Of a stretch of 64,000 nucleotides of DNA, positions 8,591 through 17,000 are shown piece by piece. The notes beneath the pieces are model-generated. The model did no database searches, had not been told where the DNA came from, and saw only the letters and a program-made list of their open reading frames with translations. This DNA comes from Streptomyces bambusae (GTDB lineage Bacteria; Actinomycetota; Actinomycetes; Streptomycetales; Streptomycetaceae), in assembly GCF_020532645.1 (NCBI RefSeq), contig NZ_JAJAUZ010000029.1, positions 1 through 64,000 of the forward strand, given 5' to 3'. The translations under genes were made by a program, and so were the position numbers. Numbering within the stretch: position 1 is the first letter of the stretch; every line of letters starts with the position of its first letter.

Positions 8591-9130
8591 TCAGGCCGCG
8601 GCGGGGTGGCCGGGGGCGAGGAAGACGACGACGCCGTTCCCGGTGCCGGGCAGCGGGTCCAGTTCGTGCCAGCCGAGGCGCCGGTAGGTGGCGACGGTGT
8701 CGGTGGCCTTGCGGGCGGTGAGCAGCCAGGCGCGGGAGCCGGGGGCGTCGGCGGTCAGCTCGGCGAGGAGGGCCCGGCCGGTGCCGTGGCCGCGGGCGTA
8801 CGCGCGTACGGCGAGTTCGTCTATCTCCAGGGCCCCGACCAGGTAGTCGGCGACCCGCTCCGGGCCGAGCTGCGCGGCCACGTGTCCGTACGCGCGGTCG
8901 GCCGGGAACCGGGCGGCGGTGATCCAGCCGGTGGCGAAGCCGTCGATGCCGGCCGGGGACTGGGCCAGGGCGGTACGGAAGCCGGGGCGGCGGACGTCGG
9001 TCTGGAGGCGGGCGGAGAACTGGCGAATGGTTTCTTCGTCTTCGTTCCACGGCGGGGCGGAGAAGACGTCGGCGTAGGCGTCGACCAGCTCCTCTTCGAG
9101 GTCGAGGACGGCCTTTCCGTAGCAGATCAC
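8591..9130 (-). CDS. GNAT-family N-acetyltransferase
   Basis: A 179-residue acetyltransferase. The acetyl-CoA binding segment is visible as LEIDELAVRAYARGHGTGRALLAEL, where RGHGTGRALL is the motif A pyrophosphate loop. The late strand-helix LTARKATDTVATYRRLGWHELD is also present. The GTG start at 9130 was chosen because CAGGAG precedes it; the upstream extension to 9361 is arginine/histidine/proline-rich and not domain-like. The acceptor substrate is unknown. It is first in a tightly spaced minus-strand run with the AbiEi-DUF559 protein and Vsr. Confidence 0.8.
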   Translation of the reverse strand: MICYGKAVLDLEEELVDAYADVFSAPPWNEDEETIRQFSARLQTDVRRPGFRTALAQSPAGIDGFATGWITAARFPADRAYGHVAAQLGPERVADYLVGALEIDELAVRAYARGHGTGRALLAELTADAPGSRAWLLTARKATDTVATYRRLGWHELDPLPGTGNGVVVFLAPGHPAAA

Positions 9131-9454
9131 CGGTGGGGGCTCCTGGTGTGAGGGATGGGGTTGGCGTGGTTCGTGCGGATCACGGGGAAGGTGCGGATGG
9201 CGGGATTGGTGACGATGGCGGCGGATGCGGAAGTTCCGGTGCCGTTTGATCCTTTGCGGGCCATTGGGGCGGATTCCTCTCGAGGAGAGCGAATCTACGC
9301 CGGTGCGGTTCCCCGGTGCGGCGTCTCCGCAGAAGCGGAGGGTGTGCGACAAATACGACATTCTTCGGTGTCGGGGGTGAGAAGGCGGGGGCCGTGTCGT
9401 GGGGCGGGCCGGGGCGTTGAACGGGTGTCATGGCCGGTCGGACCAGGGGGCCTC
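9131..9454. other. Divergent intergenic region, no gene seen
   Basis: This 324-bp stretch separates the GNAT gene from a small membrane protein gene. It contains a CTCCGC-AGAA-GCGGAG hairpin (9325-9340) and AAATACGAC just downstream, a possible -10 region for the plus-strand gene. A continuous plus-strand frame crosses it but has no ribosome site or domain. Confidence 0.4.
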
Positions 9455-9631
9455 GTGTACAGACTGCTGCTCGGCGCGGGCGGCTGCGCGCTCGCGTTCT
9501 TCCTCGTCCTGGGGGTCGTGGCGATGCTGCCGCGGTCCGTCCAGGAGGCGGTGCCGGACACGGTCATCGGCGGGGCCGTGCTCGTCCTGGGACTGGCGGG
9601 CGCGGCCGGGCTGGCGCGGCGGGCGCGTTAG
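9455..9631 (+). CDS. Small two-helix membrane protein
   Basis: A 58-residue hydrophobic protein with two predicted membrane segments (LLLGAGGCALAFFLVLGVVAM and VIGGAVLVLGLAGAAGLA) joined by a short polar loop and ending in RRAR. The GTG start is preceded by CAGGGGG. The upstream part of the frame is not hydrophobic and was left out. No family is recognised. The next gene starts about 60 bp downstream and is also a small membrane protein, so the two may be co-transcribed. Confidence 0.55.
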   Translation: MYRLLLGAGGCALAFFLVLGVVAMLPRSVQEAVPDTVIGGAVLVLGLAGAAGLARRAR

Positions 9632-9693
9632 CCTCGGGACCAGCAGGACGAATGCACGCACGGACGTACGAAAGCACGGCGGAAGGAATGGGC

Positions 9694-9993
9694 ATGGCAC
9701 AGGTGCCGTCGGCGGCGGTGGCCGCGGTGGGGCTGGTCGGCGGGTACGCCGTCGCACGGTGGACGCGCAAGCGGCCGCTCGGAGGGGTCGTCCTCGGAAC
9801 GGCGGGTGCGGTGGCGGCTCGGGCGTGGCACCAGCGGGCCGGGGCGCCGGCTGCCGCGGCGCTGGGCGGGCTGTACCTGGCGGGCTTCGCCGGGGCGCAC
9901 CCGCTGGCGAAGAAGATCGGAGCCTGGCCGGCGGTGTCCGTGGCGGCCGGTGTGGTTGCGGCGGCGTCCTGGGCGGTCGCCGACCGCGCCTGA
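9694..9993 (+). CDS. Small hypothetical membrane protein
   Basis: A 99-residue protein made almost entirely of alanine/glycine/valine-rich helices (AAVAAVGLVGGYAVARW, GGVVLGTAGAVAARAW, AALGGLYLAGFAGAHPLAKKIG, AVSVAAGVVAAASWAVA). This suggests three or four short membrane passes. A GGAAGGA site lies six bases before the ATG at 9694; the ATG at 9688 would touch that site. It is a typical Streptomyces conserved hypothetical and no function can be assigned. Confidence 0.65.
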   Translation: MAQVPSAAVAAVGLVGGYAVARWTRKRPLGGVVLGTAGAVAARAWHQRAGAPAAAALGGLYLAGFAGAHPLAKKIGAWPAVSVAAGVVAAASWAVADRA

Positions 9994-10025
9994 CGGCGCG
10001 CTCCACTCGGCGGAGCCCCACCCTT

Positions 10026-10104
10026 TTCGGGGCTCCGCCCCCGGACCCCGCGCCTCGAACTCCCCCGGCCCCAAGGGGCTGGGAGGTGCCCCCTGGCGGG
10101 CTGA
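10026..10104. repeat. Dispersed intergenic repeat, copy 1
   Basis: It begins GGGGCTCCGCCC, continues GGACCCCGCGCCTCGAACTC, and ends with a GGGGCTGGGAGGTGCCCC segment and a CGGGCTGA tail. The same modules recur near 14.1, 23.9-24.1 and 35.6 kb. This copy lies between the convergent ends of a small membrane gene and the DUF445 gene. Confidence 0.75.
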
Positions 10105-10204
10105 ATGTGCGCCGTCCGCTGCCGCCCGTGCGGGGTCGGCGCCACGCGGTGTCCGGTGCCACGCGGTGTCCGGTGCCGAGCACCCACCACGGCCGGGCCC
10201 TGTC

Positions 10205-11533
10205 TCAAGCCCCGAACGCCTGCGACAGCGTGTAGATCGCGAGGCCCGCGAGGGCGCCCACGACGGTGCCGTTGATGCGGATGAACTGGAGGTCGCGGCC
10301 GATGTGGGCTTCGATCTTGCGGGAGGTGTGTTCGGCGTCCCAGCCGGCGACCGTGTCCGTGATCAGCGAGGTGATCTCCGAGCGGTACGTCGTCACCACG
10401 TAGACCAGGGCGCCCTCCGTCCAGCCCTCCACCTTCGCCTGGAGGCGGCCGTCCGTCGCCAGCCGGGCACCCAGCGACATCAGGGAGGCACGGACCCGCA
10501 ACCGCAGTTCGCTGCGCTCGTCCTCGGCCGCAGAAATGATCATCGCGCGGACGGCGCTCCACGCCGACGCGATCACGTCCTGCACCTCGCCCCGCGCCAG
10601 GATCTCGGACTTCAGCCGCTCGACCCGCGCCCTGGTCTCCGTATCGGACTGGAGGTCCACGGCGAAGTCCGCCAGGAAGCGGTCCACGGCGCCGCGCGCC
10701 GGATGCTCCGGCATGTCGCGCATCTCCGTCACGAACCGCAGCAGCTCCTTGTAGACCCGCTCGCCGACCTTCCGGTCCACGAACCTCGGCGTCCACCCCG
10801 GCGCCCCGCCCTGCACCGCGTCCATCACCGAGTCCCCGTGCGTGACCAGCCAGTCGTGCGCCCGTACGCAGACCAGGTCGACGATCCGCCGGTGCCCGCC
10901 GTCCGCGACGACCTTCTCCAGAGTCTTGCCGACCCCCGGCGCGATCTCCACAGCCTCCGCCCGGCGGGTGATCGCCTCGCCGACCACCGCCTGCACGTCG
11001 GAATCGCGCAGCACCGTCAGCGCACCGCGCAGCGCCGCCGACAGCTCCGCCGTCACCCGGTCCGCATGCTCCGGCTCCGCCAGCCACGCACCGAGCCGGC
11101 CCCCGATCCCCAGGGCCCGCAGCCGGGTCCGCACCACGTCCGCGGACAGGAAGTTCTCCCCGACGAACTCGCCCAGCGAGGCCCCCAGCTGGTCCTTCTT
11201 CGTCGGAATGATCGCCGTGTGCGGAATCGGCAGCCCGAGGGGCCGCCGGAACAGCGCGGTCACCGCGAACCAGTCGGCGAGCGCACCGACCATGCCCGCC
11301 TCCGCCGCCGCCGCGACGTACCCGGCCCAGCCACCCGCATTCCCGTGCTGCGCCCACTTCGCGAGGACGTAGACCACCGCGACCAGCGCGAGCAGCCCCG
11401 TCGCGGTCGCCTTCATCCGGCGCACCCCGCGGCGCTTCTCCTCGTCCGCCGCCGAGTACGCGAACACGCCCGCCCGCCCGGCCGGCGCCTCCGTACCGTC
11501 CGTCCGGTCCGTACGATCCTGTGTGCGTCCCAC
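10205..11533 (-). CDS. DUF445-family membrane protein
   Basis: A 442-residue member of the DUF445/YjiN family. After a charged N-terminus comes one membrane segment (ATGLLALVAVVYVLAKWA). The family core AGMVGALADWFAVTALFRRPLGLPIPHTAIIP is followed by KKDQLGASLGEFVGENFLS. The long middle is helical and the C-terminus ends with another hydrophobic segment (GTVVGALAGLAIYTLSQAFGA). The GTG start has AGGACAG upstream. The family is widespread in bacteria but has no established function. The gene is divergent from the SGNH lipoprotein with about 140 bp between starts. Confidence 0.85.
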   Translation of the reverse strand: MGRTQDRTDRTDGTEAPAGRAGVFAYSAADEEKRRGVRRMKATATGLLALVAVVYVLAKWAQHGNAGGWAGYVAAAAEAGMVGALADWFAVTALFRRPLGLPIPHTAIIPTKKDQLGASLGEFVGENFLSADVVRTRLRALGIGGRLGAWLAEPEHADRVTAELSAALRGALTVLRDSDVQAVVGEAITRRAEAVEIAPGVGKTLEKVVADGGHRRIVDLVCVRAHDWLVTHGDSVMDAVQGGAPGWTPRFVDRKVGERVYKELLRFVTEMRDMPEHPARGAVDRFLADFAVDLQSDTETRARVERLKSEILARGEVQDVIASAWSAVRAMIISAAEDERSELRLRVRASLMSLGARLATDGRLQAKVEGWTEGALVYVVTTYRSEITSLITDTVAGWDAEHTSRKIEAHIGRDLQFIRINGTVVGALAGLAIYTLSQAFGA

Positions 11534-11671
11534 CTGTCCTGCCCCTCCCCCCGGTCACGTACCGTTCGTGCCACTGTCGACTGTCGCCTACTTGACCGAC
11601 TCCCGGGACGCGCCACGAGTTCCCGGCGTCCCCCATTCCGGCGAACCGCCACCGGAGGAGGAACTCCGCCC

Positions 11672-13057
11672 ATGACCGTCCCCCGCACCGGCCACCCCCT
11701 TGCCCGGCCGCACCGCCGCCCGCGGCCCGGCGCCCGTACGGCGGTCCCGGTGGCCGTGCTGGCGGTCGCGGTGACCCTCCTCGCGAGCGGCTGCTCCGCG
11801 GGCGGCGGGTCCGGCGACGCCGCGAAGGTCCGGCCCGGGGAGTCCTCCGGCGCACGGGACGGCAGCGGCCCGATCCGCCCGAACTGGGTGGGTACCTGGT
11901 CGGCGGCCCCCGTCGACGCCGAACCCGACACCTACCTGCGCGGCCACGCCGGCCGTACGTTCCGCAACGTCGTGCACACCAGCGTCGGCGGCACCCGGAT
12001 ACGCGTGACGCTCTCCAACCTCTTCGGCCGCACCCCGCTGCACATAGGCCGGGCCACCGTCGGCCAGGCCGCCGGCACCGACGGCACGGTCTCGGACGCG
12101 GTCCGCGCCCGCGGCGACGGCGCCGGCTTCCGGATGGCGGCCGCCGCCCCCGGCTCCCTGGTCCCGCTGACCTTCGGCGGCGCGGACGAGGTGACGATCC
12201 CCCCGGGCGACGAGGTCACCAGCGACGCCGCCGACCTGGCCGTCGCGGCCGACGCGGACGTCCTGGTCAGCACGTACTCCCCGGAGTCCGCCGACCCGAG
12301 CGGCCCCGTCACCCGGCACCCGGGTGCCCGCCAGACCTCGTACGCCGCCGAGGGCGACAGCACGGGCGACGAGACCGGCGACACGTTCACGGAGGAAACC
12401 AGGTCCTGGCGGCAGCTGGTCGCCGTCGACGTCTTCACCGACCAGGCGCGCGGCTCGGTCGTGGCCTTCGGTGCCTCGATCACCGACGGTTTCGCGTCGA
12501 CGACCGACGCGAACCGCCGCTGGACCGACTTCCTCGCCGAGCGGCTGCGCAAGTCCCGCTCCCACCGCATGGGCGTCCTGAACGCCGGCATCGCCGGCAA
12601 CCGCCTGCTCCGCAACGGCACCGGCCCCCGCGCCCTCGACCGCTTCGACCGCGACGTCCTCTCCCGCACGGGCGTCCGCGTCGTCGTCATCCAGCTCGGC
12701 ACGAACGACATCCTCAAGGCCGCGCGCGACCCCGACCCGGACACCGTCGTCAACGCCCTCCACGCGCTGCGCAAGCGGGCGCACGCGCGGGGGATCCGCG
12801 TGATCGGCACCACCCTGCCGCCGTTCCGCGGCCACCGGACGTACGCCGACTCCCGCGAGTCGGTACGCCGCAGCGTGAACGCGCGGATCCGCGAGGGCGG
12901 CGTCTTCGACGAGGTCGTCGACTTCGACCGGGTCCTGCGCGACCCGGACGCGCCGAGCCGGCTGGCCCCGGCCTTCGACTCCGGCGACCACCTGCACCCG
13001 AACGACTCCGGCTACGCGGCGATGGGCCGTACGTTTGATCTGGCGCTGCTGGGCTGA
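11672..13057 (+). CDS. Secreted SGNH/GDSL hydrolase, probable lipoprotein
   Basis: A 461-residue exported esterase/lipase. The basic signal peptide ends in TLLASGCSAGGG, a plausible lipobox with the lipidated Cys after ASG. The mature part starts with the family stretch WVGTWSAAP. Block I reads VVAFGASITDGFAS, so the catalytic Ser is present but the usual GDS is GAS. Block III is QLGTNDI and block V is DHLHPNDSGY with the catalytic Asp and His. A strong GGAGGAGGAA site precedes the ATG. It probably hydrolyses esters, possibly acetylated polysaccharide, at the cell surface. Confidence 0.88.
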   Translation: MTVPRTGHPLARPHRRPRPGARTAVPVAVLAVAVTLLASGCSAGGGSGDAAKVRPGESSGARDGSGPIRPNWVGTWSAAPVDAEPDTYLRGHAGRTFRNVVHTSVGGTRIRVTLSNLFGRTPLHIGRATVGQAAGTDGTVSDAVRARGDGAGFRMAAAAPGSLVPLTFGGADEVTIPPGDEVTSDAADLAVAADADVLVSTYSPESADPSGPVTRHPGARQTSYAAEGDSTGDETGDTFTEETRSWRQLVAVDVFTDQARGSVVAFGASITDGFASTTDANRRWTDFLAERLRKSRSHRMGVLNAGIAGNRLLRNGTGPRALDRFDRDVLSRTGVRVVVIQLGTNDILKAARDPDPDTVVNALHALRKRAHARGIRVIGTTLPPFRGHRTYADSRESVRRSVNARIREGGVFDEVVDFDRVLRDPDAPSRLAPAFDSGDHLHPNDSGYAAMGRTFDLALLG

Positions 13058-13428
13058 TCCGCTGCGCTTGGCTTGCGGGGGTTCGGGTCTGCCCCGTGCC
13101 GGGCCGGGGCCTCGTGTCCGGCTTGCCGCCGGTGGGTTGTGTTCCGCGCTCCGCGCGGGGGTGTTCTCCCACCCGCACCACCCGTGCAAGGCATCACAGT
13201 TGCCGAGCCACTGGTGGGTGGCTGGGCATTCGTTGGCGACCGTCCCCCGCCGGAGGGGATGGGCCCTTGACGGGGCCGGATGACCCGCTCAGCGCACTCT
13301 ATTGACGGCAAGCGTCACACGTCCCCCGGGTGGGCACCCGACCCGTCCCTCCCCCCGGAGCCCCCCACAACCCCGCGCAAGCGCAACGCCCCCACGCAAC
13401 ACCCCCCACCCCCGCTTCACAGCGCGCC
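13058..13428. other. Intergenic region between convergent genes, no gene seen
   Basis: In this 371-bp stretch I see no domain-bearing frame. A short inverted repeat TGACG-GCAAG-CGTCA lies at 13303-13317. The flanking genes converge on it, so it probably holds termination signals, but no clear hairpin with a T-run is visible. Confidence 0.35.
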
Positions 13429-14070
13429 CTACTCCCCCTTACCCCCCTTCCTCCCCTTCCGCTTCACGTCCACCCCGCCCCAGAAGGCGAATCCCGTCAC
13501 CACGACCCTTGGTGCTCTGGGGTCCACCGGCAGGTCGGGGGTCGGGGCGGAGCCGTATTCGCCGAAGCCGCCCATGATCCCGATGCCGCGGATCTGGACG
13601 TCCACCCCGGGTGGGACGACGATTTCGACGCCGCCCATGATGGCGACGCAGTTGATGACGACCTCGCGGGTCTCGAAGTGGGCTTCGCGGAGGTCGAGGG
13701 TGCCGCCGCCCCAGAAGGCGACGGCGTTCAGGCGGGCGGGTACGGTCCAGGCGCCCTTGCGTTCAAAGCCGCCCATGACGGCCACGGCGAGGGACGAACC
13801 GGCCTGGCCGCCGATGCGGGCGGGCCAGTTCTCCGACGGGCGGTCGGTACCGGGGGTTTTGACCAGGGATACCGGGCCTGGGCGTTCGCCGGGGAGGTCT
13901 CGGGTGAGGGGCTCCAGGTCCGCGTACGTACGGGACGCGTACGCGGCGGTCATCCGCTCCTCGAACTCGTCCATGTCGAGCCGACCTTCGGCGACGGCTT
14001 CGCGCAAGCGCTCCACCACGTGTTCTCGGTCGGCGTCCGATGCCCGTAGTTGGGGCAGGTCGTCGGTCAT
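13429..14070 (-). CDS. DUF1707 protein with LiaF-like C-terminal domain
   Basis: A 213-residue protein. Residues 1-60 form a DUF1707 (SHOCT-like) domain, seen in LRASDADREHVVERLREAVAEGRLDMDEFEERM. The C-terminal part has repeated beta-strand phrases ending in MGG or WGG (VAVMGGFERKG, AVAFWGGGTLDL, VAIMGGVEIVVPPG, GIMGGFGEYG, GFAFWGGVDVK), as in the cell-wall-active antibiotic-response domain of LiaF/VraT proteins. No membrane segment is obvious, so it probably works on the cytoplasmic side. Envelope-stress signalling is a family-based guess. Confidence 0.82.
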   Translation of the reverse strand: MTDDLPQLRASDADREHVVERLREAVAEGRLDMDEFEERMTAAYASRTYADLEPLTRDLPGERPGPVSLVKTPGTDRPSENWPARIGGQAGSSLAVAVMGGFERKGAWTVPARLNAVAFWGGGTLDLREAHFETREVVINCVAIMGGVEIVVPPGVDVQIRGIGIMGGFGEYGSAPTPDLPVDPRAPRVVVTGFAFWGGVDVKRKGRKGGKGE

Positions 14071-14124
14071 GGGCTCAGCCTATGCCGGGCTCTGCCCGGG
14101 CCCGCAGGGATTGCGGGGTCCCGT

Positions 14125-14172
14125 TTCGGGGCTCCGCCCCGGACCCCGCGCCTCATTCGCCGGCGGGGCTGG
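14125..14172. repeat. Dispersed intergenic repeat, copy 2
   Basis: It contains CGGGGCTCCGCCCC followed by GGACCCCGCGCCTCATTCGC and CGGCGGGGCTGGA. It is a shorter copy of the element at 10.0 kb and lies between two minus-strand genes (ABC ATPase end and DUF1707 gene start). Confidence 0.75.
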
Positions 14173-14209
14173 AGTTTGCCCCCTCCGCCACCGGAGCCCG
14201 ACGGCAGCC

Positions 14210-15169
14210 TCACCCACCACCACCCGCGTACATCCGCGCGATCACGTCCTCGATGTCCGGCTCGCGGACCGACAGGTCCAGCAGCGGGTACTTCGCGGCC
14301 ACCGCCGCGACCAGCGGCGCGGCCGAGGACTCGGCCGGGAAGGCGAGCCATTGTCTCGGGCCCTCCACCTTGACCACGCGGGCGCCGGGGACGTCCAGCG
14401 GGGGGAGTCCGCGTTCCAGGTCGACCACCAGGGTGCGTTCGCTTCCGCCCGCGGAGTGGAGGCCGGACAGGGGGCCGTCGTACACGAGGCGGCCGTGGTC
14501 GATGACCATCACGCGTTCGCAGAGCTGCTCGATGTCCTGGAGGTCGTGGGTGGTCAGCAGGACGGTGGTGCCGCTTTCGGCGTTCATGTCCCGCAGGAAC
14601 GCCCGCACTTTCGCCTTGCTCACCACGTCGAGCCCGATCGTCGGCTCGTCGAGGTACAGCACCTCCGGGTCGTGCAGCAGGGCCGCCGCGATGTCCCCGC
14701 GCATCCGCTGGCCGAGGGACAGCTGCCGTACCGGCACGTCGAGGAGTTTCTCCAGCTCCAGCAGTTCGACGCACCGCTCCAGGTTGGCCGCGTACCGCGC
14801 CTGCGGAATCCGGTACATGCGCCGCATCAGTGCGTACGAGTCCTTCAGCGGCAGGTCCCACCACAGGGTGGTGCGCTGGCCGAAGACCACGCCGATCCGG
14901 TGCGCCAGCCGGGTCCGCTCGCGTGCCGGGTCGATGCCGGCGACGCGGACCCGACCGCCGCTGGGGGTGAGGATCCCGGTGAGCATCTTGATGGTGGTGG
15001 ACTTGCCGGCGCCGTTGGGCCCGATGTAACCGACCATCTCGCCGCGCGGCACCTCGAAGCTGATCCCGTCGACGGCACGGACCTGCCGCCGTTCTCGGCG
15101 CAGCAGCCCGGTCCGCTTGCGCACGTCGAAGACCTTCTCCACGCCGTCCAGCCGGATCAGCGCCTCCAT
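14210..15169 (-). CDS. ABC transporter ATP-binding protein (ABC-2 exporter)
   Basis: A 319-residue ATPase. Walker A is GPNGAGKSTT, the Q-loop region is VVFGQRTTLWWDLP, the signature is LSLGQRMRGDIAAALLHDP, Walker B is VLYLDEPTIGLD, and the switch His is in LLTTHDLQDIEQ. The C-terminal 80 residues resemble the accessory domain of drug and polyketide exporters. LSLGQRMR with LDEPTIGLD is typical of the ATPase paired with DUF990-type ABC-2 permeases. The ATG at 15169 follows GGAGG; an upstream TTG is less likely. It is the last gene of a three-gene operon with the two permeases; the substrate is unknown. Confidence 0.92.
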   Translation of the reverse strand: MEALIRLDGVEKVFDVRKRTGLLRRERRQVRAVDGISFEVPRGEMVGYIGPNGAGKSTTIKMLTGILTPSGGRVRVAGIDPARERTRLAHRIGVVFGQRTTLWWDLPLKDSYALMRRMYRIPQARYAANLERCVELLELEKLLDVPVRQLSLGQRMRGDIAAALLHDPEVLYLDEPTIGLDVVSKAKVRAFLRDMNAESGTTVLLTTHDLQDIEQLCERVMVIDHGRLVYDGPLSGLHSAGGSERTLVVDLERGLPPLDVPGARVVKVEGPRQWLAFPAESSAAPLVAAVAAKYPLLDLSVREPDIEDVIARMYAGGGG

Positions 15170-15235
15170 CCCCAACCTCCTGTCCCCGTGCCGACGTTCA
15201 CGTCGACGTACACGTCCACGTCCACGTCCACGGAC

Positions 15236-16171
15236 TCAGCTTCCGGTACTGCGGTACGAGCGGAGCCCGGCCCGCCACGCGACGGCCGCCGGGGCCAGCA
15301 CGAGCAGCGCGACGAACGGGCTCAGGAACGCGGTCCACCAGGGCAGCCCGAACGGCTGCGGCCGCCCGAGCAGGTACAGCGCGGGCAGCCAGTTGACGAA
15401 CGCGAGCGGCACCACGAACACCACCCCGCGCACCATCTCGCGCCCGAACACGCTCGGCGGGTACTGGAGCATGGTGGCCCCGCCGTACGTGAACGAGTTC
15501 TGCACTTCCGCCGCGTCTCCTGCGACGAACTGGAAGGCGGCACCGGCCAGGAACACGGCGGCGAAGATGGCCGTGCCGGCGAGCACCGTGAGCGGCAGCA
15601 GCAGGACCTTGTCGGCCGTCCACGCCACGTCCACGTGGGCCGCGCCCCAGGCGGTGACGGCCGCCCCCTGGAGCACCCGCCCGAGCCGGCGGAGCGCGAA
15701 CCGGTCGGCGGCGACCTGCGCGAAGACGGGTACGGGCCGTACGAGCATGGTGTCGAGGGAGCCGTCGCGGATCCGGGCGCCGACCCGGTCGGTGTTGCCG
15801 AGGAGCAGGTCGGCCAGCCCGAGGGCGGCGCCGGCGGTGCCGTACAGCAGAGCGACTTCGGGGAGCGAGAACCCGCCGAGCGCGTCGATGTGCGTGAACA
15901 TGATGTAGATGCCGACGAAGTCGAGCGCGCTGGTCAGCGCGCTCCCCACCAGCGCGAGCGCGAAGGACGCACGGTACGCGAGCGTGGACCGCACCCACAT
16001 CCCCACGACGAGCAGGTACCCGCGGACGCCGTCCCGCCCCCTCGTCGCCCACGACGGACGCGCACCCGTCCCGGAACCGCGCCCCCCACCGGACCCCGGC
16101 CCCTCAAAGCCAAGCCCCCCACCGGACCCCGGCCCCTCAAGGCCGAGCTCCCCACCAGCGCGCTCACCCAC
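15236..16171 (-). CDS. ABC-2 family permease
   Basis: A permease with about six membrane segments (for example FALALVGSALTSALDFVGIYIMF, LLPLTVLAGTAIFAAVFLAGAAFQF, GVVFVVPLAFVNWLPALYLL, WWTAFLSPFVALLVLAPAAVAW). It includes the family phrase IRDGSLDTMLVRPVPV. It overlaps the preceding permease gene by eight bases, indicating translational coupling. The first 45 residues from the GTG at 16171 are Gly/Glu/Pro-rich and encoded by two tandem 33-bp repeats, so true translation may begin further in (GTG 16006 or ATG 16000). It would form the export channel with its partner permease and the ATPase. Confidence 0.85.
   Translation of the reverse strand: MGERAGGELGLEGPGSGGGLGFEGPGSGGGRGSGTGARPSWATRGRDGVRGYLLVVGMWVRSTLAYRASFALALVGSALTSALDFVGIYIMFTHIDALGGFSLPEVALLYGTAGAALGLADLLLGNTDRVGARIRDGSLDTMLVRPVPVFAQVAADRFALRRLGRVLQGAAVTAWGAAHVDVAWTADKVLLLPLTVLAGTAIFAAVFLAGAAFQFVAGDAAEVQNSFTYGGATMLQYPPSVFGREMVRGVVFVVPLAFVNWLPALYLLGRPQPFGLPWWTAFLSPFVALLVLAPAAVAWRAGLRSYRSTGS
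16083..16156. repeat. Tandem 33-bp repeat inside a permease N-terminus
   Basis: Two copies of a unit beginning CCCCCCACCGGACCCCGGCC and continuing CCTCAAAGCCAAG are arranged head to tail, with a third partial copy. The core GGACCCCGGCCCCTCAA resembles the dispersed intergenic repeat of this window. On the minus strand it encodes repeated GPGSGGG/LGFE peptides ahead of the permease's first membrane segment. Confidence 0.7.
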
Positions 16172-16985
16172 CCTGCACCACCACCTTCCGCGTAGCGGCC
16201 GCCTGCAGCACCCGCCCGGCTGCCAGCAGCAGCACGGCCCACGCGGCCTGGAAGGCCAGGGCGGCCCCCGCGCCCCCGGCGCCCGAGCCCTCCCCGAGCA
16301 GCACGTCGATCGGCACCTGGAGCATCGAGGACCACGGCAGCATCCGTACGACCTCTCCGAACGCCCCCGGGAACACGTTCAGCGGGAGCAGCACGCCGGA
16401 GCAGAACATCGACACGAGCAGCGACATCATGTTCACGCCGGACCCGTCGAGCAGCCAGAACGCGCACAGCCCGACGAGGTACCGCAGGGCGAAGCCGACG
16501 ACGAGGCCGAGCCAGACCGACACGAGGAAGAGCACCCAGCGCAGGGGGTCGGCGGGCAGCGCGAGGTCGAACCAGAGCGCGCCGGCGATGGTCGGCGGCA
16601 CGCCGCGGGCGAGCAGCTGGAACGCGGCCCGGCCGAGGTCGGCGGCGAGCCACCAGAGCTGGAGGTCGGCGGGCCGGTAGAGGTCGACGGCGATGTCGCC
16701 GGTCCGGATCCGTTCCTGCATCTCCTCCTGGAAGCCGCCGCCGATCAGCGCGCCGGCGGCGAGCAGGGACTGGCTGATCCACACGAAGGTGAGGGCCTGC
16801 GCCTGGTCGTAGCCGCCGAGGTGGGGGCGCTCGTCCCAGAGGGCGATGTAGGTGTAGGCGACGATGAAGCCGAAGACTGTGTTGGTGAACACACCCGCGG
16901 CCGTCGCGGTGCCGTAGGTCGCGTACCGCCGGAAGCCTCCGGCGGCCACTGCCGCGTACAGCCGTACGGCGTCGCCGCCCGCCAC
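16164..16985 (-). CDS. ABC-2 family permease
   Basis: A permease with about six membrane segments (TYGTATAAGVFTNTVFGFIVAYTYI, ALTFVWISQSLLAAGALIGGG, WVLFLVSVWLGLVVGFALRYLVGLCAFW, MMSLLVSMFCSGVLLPLNVF, AWAVLLLAAGRVL). The conserved cytoplasmic phrase RTGDIAVDLYRP matches the SLD/DIA..RP motif of DUF990-type exporters. The GTG at 16985 has GAGGGG seven bases upstream; GTG 17000 is the alternative. It is the first gene of the exporter operon and its stop overlaps the next start by eight bases. Confidence 0.85.
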   Translation of the reverse strand: MAGGDAVRLYAAVAAGGFRRYATYGTATAAGVFTNTVFGFIVAYTYIALWDERPHLGGYDQAQALTFVWISQSLLAAGALIGGGFQEEMQERIRTGDIAVDLYRPADLQLWWLAADLGRAAFQLLARGVPPTIAGALWFDLALPADPLRWVLFLVSVWLGLVVGFALRYLVGLCAFWLLDGSGVNMMSLLVSMFCSGVLLPLNVFPGAFGEVVRMLPWSSMLQVPIDVLLGEGSGAGGAGAALAFQAAWAVLLLAAGRVLQAAATRKVVVQGG

Positions 16986-17000
16986 CCGCCCACCCCTCAC

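Noticed and set aside
13012..13311. Minus-strand frame in the 13-kb gap
   Set aside because: No ribosome site, a low-complexity Pro/Arg/Ala product, and overlap with the 3' end of the SGNH gene.
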